Of a DNA stretch of 64,000 nucleotides, positions 42,203 through 51,659 are shown in pieces. The notes beneath the pieces were generated by a model. It was given only the letters and a program-made list of their open reading frames with translations, did no database searches and had not been told where the DNA came from. The stretch is from Hippasteria phrygiana. Its lineage: Eukaryota > Echinodermata > Asteroidea > Valvatida > Goniasteridae. The stretch spans positions 1,240,001 through 1,304,000 of the forward strand of contig JAZGUH010000199.1 in assembly GCA_037893225.1 (NCBI GenBank). Reading direction: 5' to 3'. The first letter of the stretch is position 1, and every line of letters begins with the position of its first letter. The translations under genes were made by a program, and so were the position numbers.

Positions 42203-42942
42203 CGTGCTGCATATGACCGCATGCGCTGCATGCGATTGAGTCTGGTACCTTATAACAGAAATTGTGTGTATAGTTCTGAGAAGGTGCGGGTCCTTATGAG
42301 GGCAGCATAATCAAAGTCGCCAGACTAGAGTATAGCATCAGCTCACACACAACTCACCGCGCAGGTCCCAATAAAAGCCGACTGCAAACAAAGGAAAGTA
42401 TGACTCATAACTAGCTTTTCAGCAAGAACAAGCCTACAACCCCAATTCTTAATGTGTCTCACAAAGATGTCAACACTTTAAAATATGTTTATCGTAGTGT
42501 TACTCCTGAATCATGAGCAAAAAGCACAGCAAGTAATACTAGCCTTAGACAAAAAAATACGTACAGATTCTACGTAAAACATTGTCGTATAATACAGTGA
42601 CGTCATATGTTTCTACACGTGTACGTCAATACTCGCGCGATACGGCACGCAGTTGACCTCGGCCTTTTCTGATTCGAGTCAAAGTGGCTCAGAAAGAAAA
42701 GGCTCAAAAACATTTTTTTTGATTTTTCAGAATCATGAAACTTGCTACATTAGATTTGGGGAGGCATAAACTATCAGATAAGTCAAAAATGTCAACAAAA
42801 AAATTGGCGTTTTAGTTCCTCTTTAAACAGGTCAGTGTTACAGCATTTGCAAACATGCTATAAAGTACTAACCACAAAATCCATTTATTTCTGAAAATTG
42901 CCGCAAAAGCAAATGTTGTATACATGTACAACCGGTATCTTT

Positions 42943-43721
42943 AATGGGATTGTTAAAAAGGAAGTTGACAAGTCATAGTAACATGGCAAGGAAACTGTCC
43001 TGCATGTAGTCGAGCCATAAAAATCCTACCCAAACGTTTCCTTTAATGTGGTGGAGGGGATCGTCGTGAAAAGATTCCCCCGTTACCAGATCCGGTCTGT
43101 TTTGTTTGGGAAAAATTTGGCCTCATTATTTGTCCGAGAGAGAGGACTGTCGACAACATCCTGCTGGCTCATCATCGCTCCGGTAACGCGAGGATCACAG
43201 CACTGCGGAAATAATGACTGGCGCACACTGTAAATAAACCCATCAACGACGGGCAAAGTGGGATGGCGGGCATACCGACCATGCTCCTAAGGTCGGGGGG
43301 GTCCGTCCTCTTTGATGATACGGGCAGAATGATTGACAAGTGGAGATTACACACACAATGTCGTGCACGGAATGCATCAATCTGTCCTGATGTCACCAAA
43401 TGGGTTTATGAGAATGAAATGCGTGTTGGCGCAAACAATTTCTACTTCTGGTGAGGAGTCTTTATTAAAATTGGTGTGGGCCAACATTTTTTTGTTGTAA
43501 TGATGCTGAAATACATTTTTAAAGGCAGTGTACATTTTCGAACATGAACCAAATATCTGATGTTCTATACAGTTTTGGTCAAACTTTTAATTACACCTAC
43601 ATTGTACATTGCAGTCCTAGACACAAATCCCCAATTCATTTTGATATCGAACCCAAATGATTATACTCGTACATGAGGGGGGGGGGGGACTTTTTAAAGA
43701 ATTTTATTGATACAGTACATT
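42943..43721. other. Intron 2, unassigned
   Basis: Overlapping short frames on both strands, no recognisable domain; an 11-base G run at 43678-43689. Confidence 0.5.
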
Positions 43722-44036
43722 GCAATTGAAAGTTAATACTGTGAATGGGAATCGGAAATTTTGTGAAAAGAATTCCCATTCACATTGACATTTCACATTT
43801 CTCACACAACATTTTCCCCCCTGTGAATTCAAGTGGGAAATTATTTTCCCACTTTGAGAAAAGGTGTGAAAATGATTTCCCGCTTGTGTGAAAAGGCGTG
43901 AATATGTTTTCCCAACTTGTGTGAAAAGGCGCGAAAATGTTTTCCCAACTTGTGTGAAAAGGCGCGCAAATATTTTCCCACTTTTGAGAAAAGTTGGCTT
44001 AGCAGAAACGGGTGATCGCTGACTGTTCACTTATCC
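43722..44036. mobile_element. GTGAAAAGGCG element (family F), copy 2
   Basis: Starts ATTGCAATTGAAAGTTAATA as in the other copies. GTGTGAAAAGGCG and AAAATGTTTTCCCAACTTG repeat in tandem three times (43880-43985). The right end of the family is missing. Confidence 0.65.
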
Positions 44037-44043
44037 CCTTGCG

Positions 44044-44290
44044 TACGGATGACGCCACATGGCGCAAAAAAACAGCGCCACCAGGCCGGATGACGCCATT
44101 GACCTCTGTTTGTGCAGTTCCAATCCATTTATGGATTAAACAGTGCCACCAGGCCGGATGACGCCATTGGCCGCTGTTTGTGCAGTTTCAATCCATTGTT
44201 GGATTATTGTGTATACATGTATGTTTCGCTTGGCTGCCAGAGCCGCCGCGGCAACCCGACGTCTCCCGTAAAAAAAACGTACTCAAGGGG
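44044..44290. mobile_element. piggyBac-like MITE (CCCCTTG family), copy 5, with internal duplication
   Basis: Left flank TTAT 44040-44043 (mutated), right TTAA 44291-44294. A segment of about 72 bp (CAGTGCCACCAGGCCGGATG, ACGCCATTG, CTGTTTGTGCAGTT) is present twice, explaining the extra length. Confidence 0.75.
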
Positions 44291-44383
44291 TTAACGTGCA
44301 GATTTGTGCACAGGTAATTATTTTCTGAGCATATTGAATAGAATTTGAAGTAAATTTGTGTAGGTGTATTTTTTCTTGCTTGA

Positions 44384-44445
44384 CAGATTTCGAGCCCTGC
44401 ACTTGCTTGACAGATTTGGAGCCCTGCGCTTGCTTGATAAGTGAA
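44384..44445. repeat. 27-bp imperfect tandem just upstream of exon 3
   Basis: GCTTGACAGATTTCGAGCCC, GCTTGACAGATTTGGAGCCC and a partial GCTTGATAAG follow each other, ending 34 bp before the exon 3 acceptor. Confidence 0.7.
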
Positions 44446-44478
44446 GTTTATTTGATTTTTTCTTGGGATTGGTTACAG

Positions 44479-44537
44479 GTGATCTACACACTGTCCAAGT
44501 TGTCCCAGTCACCTCTAGCAGCCTCAAGAGGAGTCCA
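44479..44537 (+). CDS. Vav: Vav exon 3: end of CH domain
   Basis: Acceptor GGTTACAG ends at 44478; donor GTAAGT starts at 44538. Nineteen codons plus two bases (phase 0 to 2) give VIYTLSKLSQSPLAASRGV. Vav proteins have VIYTLSALS.TP.A...G at this position, right after the DFG(K/Q) of exon 2. The split CA+G codon joins to exon 4. Confidence 0.95.
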
Positions 44538-45650
44538 GTAAGTATGCCGTTTACTAGAGCGTTTACTAGAGCGTGTGGCCATGTGTACCGCCTCTGTTTG
44601 TAACCCATTAACCTTTTAGCCTTGTATTGGACAACTTCCGTAAACAAACAATGTTGATGGATTCTAGGAGAACACAGATTTAGGGGGGGGATTTTTTTAT
44701 GCAAATCGCCCATCACAAGGCCAAAGGCCACTCGAGGTGTGGGCTACAGAGGAAAGTGTGGAAGAACCAGCCCCCTCACACTGAAACAAGACGAGATAAT
44801 CTGATCTCTTAACAGTATGAATAGGGTCGGGATGGGTACATACATGTATGGGAAATACGGCCACTCGCAAAATGTATAAAAATTGTTGTGGCCAAAACCC
44901 TAATTTTTGTCAAGCATACGAGTACATGTAAATAAATGCGCATCCTCATCTCAACTACGAGTACATGTAAATAAATGCGCAGCCTCATCTCAACTGAATA
45001 AAATACTTGTCAATCATGATTTACTTGAATTATATTTTATCATCAACCGTGGAGCATACATGTACTGGGATGCACACGTATACACACAATGGCTGGATTT
45101 TAGGTACATGTACGTAGTCTGGTTTCCAGCCCCTCTGTCGTTTTAATTTTCCTTTGGAGCTTGGTGGGAACCAGCCTGAATTTAAAATGTCATATTAGGG
45201 CCCTAAAAAATCCACATGATGACCTAATTGCAAAGACATAAAAGTCAAATGCGAAAAAGTGGAAAAAAGTCTCAATTTTCTTGCGACCTGTCCAAACTTC
45301 TTTTTTAAAAGATTTTGCTCTTTTTTGATTTTTGAAGTTTTCCAGAAGGGTCAAACTTCTCAGGACCTTGAAATTTCTTTAAGCAGTAACAACACAGACT
45401 CAATAGCCTGATCTGTTGAGCCTCCCCCCCCCCCTTCATGAATATTCAGTGTGCAAGGATGGGTGGGGCTATTTGGGTGGGCGGGCTTATTTTTTTCATG
45501 ATTGGGCGCAAAGACCTGCCTCACTTGAATGACACCCCTTTACAGGGATCGAAATATCCACTGGACCGCTTGATCGAGTCCAGTGATTTGAGCGTTGGTA
45601 GTCCGGTGGTCAAGTTTTTTTTTTTTCATACACTGGGTGAAATGCTATCA
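44538..45650. other. Intron 3, first part; a 41-bp direct duplication
   Basis: At 44919-45000 a 41-bp unit (ACGAGTACATGTAAATAAAT, GCGCATCCTCATCTCAACT) is present twice. CCTTGTATTGGACAACTTCC and AAGGCCAAAGGCCACTCGAG (44626-44730) resemble short repeats near 31855 and 10510. The rest is unassigned. Confidence 0.5.
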
Positions 45651-45654
45651 TTAA

Positions 45655-45870
45655 CCCTAACCATCCCTAACCTGCCAAAATCAAACACCCCATTTGTGTT
45701 GAATTTTGTGTGATTGGGTACTCATGTAGAGCCTTGGCACCATCACTTTGCATGGGACTTGATGCCCTGATTTTTTCCAAGTACAAAGAATGTGCCATTG
45801 GTTTACTACACAGTGTTGGAGTTTGTGTGGTTAGGGAAGGATTCTAGTAAAAAGGCTTGGGCTGTTAGGG
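45655..45870. mobile_element. TTAA-flanked element, CCCTAACC ends
   Basis: TTAA 45651-45654 and 45871-45874; begins CCCTAACCATCCCTAACCTG and ends GGGCTGTTAGGG. Interior pairs GCCAAAATCAAACACCCC with later GTGTTGGAGTTTGTGTGG only loosely. Confidence 0.6.
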
Positions 45871-45968
45871 TTAAAGTTCATTTTTTTTCTCTAAATCTAG
45901 TGAACTGAAAAAGCCCCATGGCAGGGAGTTTCAATCAAAACAGCATTCCTAACCCCTCCCCCAACAAG

Positions 45969-46473
45969 GAGCATGTTCGATCAGGGACCAATAGTTAACT
46001 AGTGGTTGGTTCGTATGTAGCGCATGAGCACTGAAGTTGAAGTGCGAACGACTCTAGTCGAACTATTGTCATGTCAACGTGACCATGAGAAAATGGCGGT
46101 GGATAGTTTTTTTTAACGTTTTTGGACGAGTTCATAGATGAAAGCGACACGGACGATTATTTGCTCAGTATATCAACAATGTCACAAGTGGTAACGTGTG
46201 CATTATTTCAACATGTTCAAAGAAAGACAAAGTAAAAAAAATGATCGTTTACTGCTGCTGAATATTTACGTTTTTCCGCCATTTTTCTGATAACTGGTTC
46301 TCTCTGCACTGTGCTATTAAAACGGCTATTGCTAACCAGCGATGCGACCAACCTTGGTAGGCTGGTCGCGAATCGTCGACTACATGTAGACTAGTCCAAC
46401 CATCGTCGACTAGCTTTGTTCGATCAGAGTTAGTCGAACTATGGTTAACTATAGTCCTTGATCGAACTTGCTC
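45969..46473. mobile_element. PIF/Harbinger-like element, GAGCATGTTCGATCA ends, AAG duplication
   Basis: Left GAGCATGTTCGATCAGGGAC and right GTCCTTGATCGAACTTGCTC are inverted; TAGTTAAC follows inward on both sides. AAG immediately flanks both ends (45966-45968 and 46474-46476), a 3-bp target duplication. Inside, ATGGCGGTGGATAG and, after a shift, a frame reading FLDEFIDESDTDDYLLSIST resemble an acidic transposase N-terminus. Superfamily assignment from the 3-bp duplication is inference. Confidence 0.6.
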
Positions 46474-46804
46474 AAGGTCAGCAAAGGGGAAACAAATTAT
46501 CAAAACAGCACACTCATTCAAAACACTGTGTGTTCTTATTATTGGTCTTGTGAAATACCTTCCGGTTGAGTAAAATGTTTGTGCTGCTAGCCGAGCTGTC
46601 TAGTAGATTTTTACCTGAAATTCGACCCCTGCTTTACCCCCAGAAATATGAAATTTTATACTCCACCCTTATGAATATGTAAATTACATGGGTTCTGTGT
46701 CAAATGAAAGCTATGTGACTTTGATGAAGCTAAAACTTTAAATCTAATTTGCATGTGAATTAAAAATGTGTTTACTGTTTGTTATTTTTTTCTTGGAAAT
46801 GCAG

Positions 46805-46879
46805 GGCATTTGCCGTTGATTACAAGGATGAACAAACTCATGATGATGACATTTACAAGAACCTAGAGGATCTTGCCGA
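46805..46879 (+). CDS. Vav: Vav exon 4: acidic region, first regulatory tyrosine
   Basis: Acceptor GAAATGCAG ends at 46804; donor GTGAGT starts at 46880. One base completes Gln, 24 codons give AFAVDYKDEQTHDDDIYKNL and EDLA, two bases are left (phase 2). DDDIYKNL matches the DEDIYSGL context of the first acidic-region tyrosine of VAV1 (Tyr142). The short exon has low intrinsic coding signal, but phase, splice sites and position between CH and DH fit exactly. Confidence 0.93.
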
Positions 46880-46942
46880 GTGAGTATTCTTACGAAAGAA
46901 TGTTAATGGGACCTTGAAATTGGATTTTGTCACTGAGAAAAA

Positions 46943-47285
46943 CCCTGACTCATTACATCATTTTTTTCTACATGTAACTTGAATCTTCCAATATCCTCCG
47001 ATTCCAAAAATCCTCCAATGTTTGTGAACCACTGTGGACCACTGTTTGAATCCTGCAAAATCCTCCAGTGGGTTTTGGGTTAACACCCCAGTAACCTCAA
47101 TCCTCTGAAATCATCTAGCATCAGATTGGGCCTGATTACCTGGATCCTCCATTTTCCTCCAGAGGCAAAATCCTCTGCCCTTAATCCTGCAAAATCCTCT
47201 GATGCTTCAACTTCCAAAGGACCCTCAGTCCTCCAAATTCCTCCTTTTGGCAAAGAGGATTTTGAAGGATTTGGGAAGGTTAGGG
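46943..47285. mobile_element. CCTCCAAAATCC element, uninterrupted copy
   Basis: Ends CCCTGACTCATTACATC and GGAAGGTTAGGG with TTAA 47286-47289 on the right; the left TTAA is lost. CACCCCAGTAACCTCAATCC, CTGATTACCTGGATCCTCCA and TCCAGAGGCAAAATCCTCT run without a break, giving the reference for the insertion at 22175-24159. Confidence 0.75.
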
Positions 47286-47348
47286 TTAATATATGTCAGA
47301 CAGCGTTTTTTCCATGGATGTTACAAAAACAATTCTGGGTCCTTCAGC

Positions 47349-47543
47349 AATAAGCCAGTTCGGTATCTCAAAGGTCAAAGGTTATTCGGGATAAAATTGC
47401 TGACGTAATGTCACGCCCAATGTCACGCGAACGCCCATTCTGATTAGGTCACGCGGGTCATTAGGTCACGTTAGGTCACGCGGGTCATTTGGGATCAGAT
47501 GTCATTGTGCACATGCGCAGTTGAAATACCGAACTGGCTTATT
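47349..47543. mobile_element. MITE with AATAAGCCAGTTCGG ends
   Basis: Left AATAAGCCAGTTCGGTATCT, right ATACCGAACTGGCTTATT. Interior has GGTCACGCGGGTCATT in two adjacent copies and GCACATGCGCAGTTGAAA. Partial copies: 18907 and 59744. Confidence 0.8.
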
Positions 47544-47966
47544 CTATGATGTAACGGTGGCAGCAGACATACCGGTCCTTTTCCATTGTTCTCACCGTCG
47601 TGCACATGCTCAGAACTACACATGTACGCGCGTGTTCTTAAAGCTAGCAAAAAAGGACCAGTGTGTCTGTCGCCACAAACATCTTCAAAAGTCTCATTGC
47701 AAAGTTCAGTTGTTTATGTCATAGCCAAAGCATGACTTCGTCAGCGGCACAACAGGGATTTCGCCGTAGCTTTGTGTGCAAATTTTATGTTTTGTTTGGT
47801 GTGTTTATTTGTCACACAAAGTAAAAATACATAAACAACTTCATCCCGTGTGCATAATGCATTTTAAATTGAATTTTAGTAGAATATCAAAAAGTTTCAA
47901 TTTGTATTGCACAAAAAGAAGCAGTTTAAGAAAAGAATTCCCCCCCAAAAAGGCCAAATACATTAA

Positions 47967-48568
47967 AGGGACACATTGCCTTCAAATGTCATGAAATTTT
48001 GCTGTTTGGAAATGTTCCTTATCTTTTATAAGAGTTGTTCATGCAAAAAAAACACGTATAATGTGTTGTAATTAGTGAGTAGTGATTACAAAACAAAAAA
48101 TTGGCCTCTGACCCCTGACATCTGACCCGCGAAACATAGACTTATTTCCAGTAGTAAATACCACCGTCTAAATAATGCGCAAAATACGCTGTTAGAGTAT
48201 TTAGGCTGGCGCCGCAGCTAGTGGCCTTGTAAACTTATCAGATGATTGCCAGGTACCATTCTCTACCTCGCGACACATATCGCCAGTGCTGCGTGCTATG
48301 CCACAGTACATCAAAATGGATCAACAGAACGTACTTCAACCAGCTGGGACTGGAAATACGACTGGTGAACACGGTCCGCCATTTTGTGGAGTCAAAAATT
48401 TGGTTCTACAAAATGGCGGACCGTTATTTGTCACGAAATTAAACAAAAACCACGCAATTTGAAGGGATAGTTATGTGAATCTTTATATTCTACTTTTAAA
48501 AACGCTTCCCAACCATATCCATTTCAGTTTTATAGCCCAAATCGCAAAATCCAAAGCAATGTGTCCCT
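47967..48568. mobile_element. TTAA-flanked element with AGGGACACATTGC ends
   Basis: TTAA 47963-47966 and 48569-48572. Ends AGGGACACATTGCCTTCAAA and AAGCAATGTGTCCCT. Inside, CGGTCCGCCATTTTGTGGA and TACAAAATGGCGGACCG form a hairpin (48372-48424). A 66-codon frame (48242-48442) has no domain I can name. Ends and target resemble the Kolobok-like element at 41214. Confidence 0.75.
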
Positions 48569-48572
48569 TTAA

Positions 48573-48850
48573 TAAACTACGTGTAGCCGTGAGACAACCA
48601 ACTCACCAAGGAAGTAAACAACCGAAGACAAAAAATTCTTGAAGATATTGGGGCATATTTGTCAAGACAAACTTACTGATATCAGGCTTGGCCAGCCGAA
48701 CGGCAACCAGACGAGGGCATTCTAAAACGGTCAGACACTTAAAGTGCCACCCATGCAGTGTTATGCATACAATGTATGACGCATAGATTGGACAAAGTAC
48801 GTCCAAACTACATGTAGTCTTAAAAGTCTACTCATTGCATTCTGCCCGGC
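48573..48850. other. Intron 4, unassigned
   Basis: No feature before the tandem array. Confidence 0.5.
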
Positions 48851-50481
48851 TGTTATTAATGGGGTGCGGGTATGCCAAGACAGGCTTGTGCAGCCAAGTG
48901 TAACATACACAATAATCCAACAATGGATTGAGAATGAACTCATGTCATTGAAGCAGAAAGTCAAGGTGAGCTTCTCCTTAACCCCATCTGTCTGGCTGTT
49001 ATTAATGGGGTGCTGGTATGCCAAGACAGGCTTGTGCAGCCAAGTGTAACATACACAATAATCCAACAATGGATTGAGAATGAACTCATGTCATTGAAGC
49101 AGAAAGTCAAGGTGAGCATCTCCTTAACCCCATCTGTCTGGCTGTTATTAATGGGGTGCTGGTATGCCAAGACAGGCTTGTGCAGCCAAGTGTAACATAC
49201 ACAATAATCCAACAATGGATTGAGAATGAACTCATGTCATTGAAGCAGAAAGTCAAGGTGAGCATCTCCTTAACCCCATCTGTCTGGCTGTTATTAATGG
49301 GGTGCTGGTATGCCAAGACAGGCTTGTGCAGCCAAGTGTAACATACACAATAATCCAACAATGGATTGAGAATGAACTCATGTCATTGAAGCAGAAAGTC
49401 AAGGTGAGCATCTCCTTAACCCCATCTGTCTGGCTGTTATTAATGGGGTGCTGGTATGCCAAGACAGGCTTGTGCAGCCAAGTGTAACATACACAATAAT
49501 CCAACAATGGATTGAGAATGAACTCATGTCATTGAAGCAGAAAGTCAAGGTGAGCTTCTCCTTAACCCCATCTGTCTGCCTGTTATTAATGGGGTGCTGG
49601 TATGCCATACAGGATTGTGCAGCCAAGTGTAACATACACAATAATCCAACAATGGATTGAGAATGAACTCATGTCATTGAAGCAGAAAGTCAAGGTGAGC
49701 TTCTCCTTAACCCCATCTGTCTGCCTGTTATTAATGGGGTGCTGGTATGCCATACAGGATTGTGCAGCCAAGTGTAACATACACAATAATCCAACAATGG
49801 ATTGAGAATGAACTCATGTCATTGAAGCAGAAAGTCAAGGTGAGCATCTCCTTAACCCCATCTGTCTGGCTGTTATTAATGGGGTGCTGGTATGCCAATA
49901 CAGGCTTGTGCAGCCAAGTGTAACATACACAATAATCCAACAATGGATTGAGAATGAACTCATGTCATTGAAGCAGAAAGTCAAGGTGAGCTTCTCCTTA
50001 ACCCCATCTGTCTGGCTGTTATTAATGGGGTGCTGGTATGCCAATACAGGCTTGTGCAGCCAAGTGTAACATACACAATAATCCAACAATGGATTGAGAA
50101 TGAACTCATGTCATTGAAGCAGAAAGTCAAGGTGAGCTTCTCCTTAACCCCATCTGTCTGGCTGTTATTAATGGGGTGCTGGTATGTCAATACAGGCTTG
50201 TGCAGCCAAGTGTAACATACACAATAATCCAACAATGGATTGAGAATGAACTCATGGCATTGAAGCAGAAAGTCAAGGTGAGCTTCTCCTTAACCCCATC
50301 TGTCTGGCTGTTATTAATGGGGTGCTGGTATGCCAAGACAGGCTTGTGCAGCCAAGCGTAATGCACACAATAGGCAAACAATGGATTGAATACGTGCAGG
50401 AATGCACATATAGACAGACGACAACGGCCAGGTGGTCCTTTTTTCAAACCGCGCCCATGCCCGTCGTCTATATACAATGGG
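48851..50481. repeat. Array of ten 145-146 bp units in a TTAA MITE
   Basis: The unit starts CTGTTATTAATGGGGTGCTG and holds CAGGCTTGTGCAGCCAAGTG, TCCAACAATGGATTGAGAAT, GAACTCATGTCATTGAAGCA, GAAAGTCAAGGTGAGC and CTTAACCCCATCTGTCTGG. Unit starts are near 48851, 48997, 49143, 49289, 49435, 49581, 49726, 49871, 50017 and 50163; an eleventh partial start (50309) runs into the normal right half of the MITE, ending at TTAA 50482-50485. Two adjacent units share a one-base loss (CCATACAGGATTG) and three share AATACAGG. Divergence is about 1%, so growth was recent. Confidence 0.95.
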
Positions 50482-50543
50482 TTAACGTGTCAGTTTGAGT
50501 CGACCCCTATTAAACATTACTTACTGACATCGTTAAATTTCAG

Positions 50544-50700
50544 CGAGCACAATCTAGCAGACGAGGGCGACATTTACGACACGGTGGAAGGAGAGGAGGA
50601 CAGTATCTACGACGATCTAGTGTCACTCCGCAAGCAACGGTCCGATTTACCACCGCCGACTCTACACCCTTCACACGTAGCAGTACAGGAACCAGACGTA
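50544..50700 (+). CDS. Vav: Vav exon 5: acidic region, second and third regulatory tyrosines
   Basis: Acceptor TTAAATTTCAG ends at 50543; donor GTAAGC starts at 50701. One base completes Asp, then 52 codons (phase 0 at the end). EGDIYDTVEGEED and EDSIYDDLVSL match VAV1 Tyr160 (DEDLYDCVENEE) and Tyr174 (GDEIYEDL). In Vav, phosphorylation of these residues releases the DH domain. A proline-rich tail (SDLPPPTLHP) follows before DH. An alternative donor three bases earlier is possible but a weaker match. Confidence 0.95.
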
Positions 50701-50716
50701 GTAAGCAAGCATTCAA

Positions 50717-51130
50717 GTTTTCCTAGTTTATTTCCAAAATTTGTTTTTACCTTGCTCCTAATTTTCTTTTTTTTCTTCTTGAAATTCCTAATTTCTTTCT
50801 GACTTTTCCCCATTTTTTTTGGGGTCCCACAACTCAAAAATGAAATCTTATTTTTCATCAATGAAAATCACACAATGAAGGACTTGGGTGCAGGAGCACT
50901 TTCACTTGACTTCCAAGAGCTTAGTTGAGGAAGTGTTGTTAAGTACAGAACATGTAAAATGAGGCTTGTGCTGCTGTTGTCATGAAAACTGTACCGGAAG
51001 CCCGTCAAAGTCCTACTTTTATCCTGATTTTGTCCTCCAAAGTCCTACTTTTGTCCTTTTTTTGGGGGGGGGGGCAAATGTTGATTCTGCTGTTCTCATA
51101 TTTCACTGGGACTGCTTGAAATCCTGTAAC
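50717..51130. repeat. Repeat L, copy 2
   Basis: AATCACACAATGAAGGACTT, GGGTGCAGGAGCACTTTCA, AAGTCCTACTTTTATCCTGA and TTTGTCCTCCAAAGTCCTAC as in the other copies. Begins 16 bp after exon 5. Followed at 51143-51290 by a diverged relative of the CCAGGGGCCAATTTCAT element. Confidence 0.65.
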
Positions 51131-51453
51131 GGGCAAAATTTAAAAGAGCTGCTTTGTGCAAAATATTACCAAAATGTTTTCCTTCTAAGCCAAAAATCGG
51201 CTTACCGTTTTTGCGGGTGACCGGTTTTTACTAAGTAGATCTATGTATGCTTAGCGTAATTATGCGCTTAGAAGGTCAATTAAAATTTGCCCCAGGACCA
51301 AGTCCATGACTGAGAGTCATAAATTCATAAATAATAGACATGCTTGATTTTTATTTATTTTTTTAACTTAAAACCTGGGTTATGATTAGATTCCCGCCAT
51401 TATTTTCATGAATGTCGTTTTTTATTTTTTATTTTTTTTGTTTTGCCCGACAG

Positions 51454-51540
51454 CAAAAGAAAGACAAAAGGCAATACTGCATAGAGGAGATCATAGAAAC
51501 GGAGAAGAAATACGTGGATGCTCTCTACATGTTGGTAAAT
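51454..51540 (+). CDS. Vav: Vav exon 6: start of DH domain (CR1)
   Basis: Acceptor TTTGCCCGACAG ends at 51453; donor GTAAGT at 51541. Twenty-nine codons: QKKDKRQYCIEEIIETEKKY then VDALYMLVN. This is DH conserved region 1, where the Glu of the E(I)..TE..Y helix contacts the GTPase switch 1. VAV1 has CCCLREIQQTEEKYTDTL here. Phase 0 to 0. Confidence 0.95.
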
Positions 51541-51659
51541 GTAAGTGCAGACTTTGTTTATTTCTCGTGTACATTGCGCCGTACAGTGATAAAAATTGGA
51601 TACATTAAGATACTGAAAGTTGAAAACTACTTCAATCAATACGAGACTTACATGTAGTG

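Larger units (their letters stand above)
41214..42822 (+). mobile_element. Decayed Kolobok-like transposon (TTAA target, THAP domain)
   Basis: Flanked by TTAA (41210-41213 and 42823-42826). Ends AGAGGAACTAAAATGGCAAT and ATTGGCGTTTTAGTTCCTCT are inverted repeats of about 40 bp with few mismatches. It contains a THAP domain pseudogene. TTAA targets plus a THAP domain are characteristic of the Kolobok superfamily. The 1609-bp length and lack of a catalytic frame mean it is an internally deleted, dead copy. Insertion into repeat K is shown by a K copy (52762-53613) with the same TTAA point. Confidence 0.7.
40871..42942. mobile_element. Repeat K, full copy, carrying two insertions
   Basis: Ends AAAGGTATTATACAACATTT and AAATGTTGTATACATGTACA then CCGGTATCTTT are inverted. 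Between them CTCAAGCATCCTGTGAAATG and GATTGTCGGCCGACAATCGT match 53440-53600 (reverse). A small TAGTCT..GTTCCC element (41065-41157) and the Kolobok-like element (41214-42822) are inserted. Confidence 0.75.

Noticed and set aside
48761..50477. Twenty or so similar 61-84 codon frames on both strands
   Set aside because: Produced by the 145-146 bp array; the unit length is not a multiple of three and frames stop in each unit.
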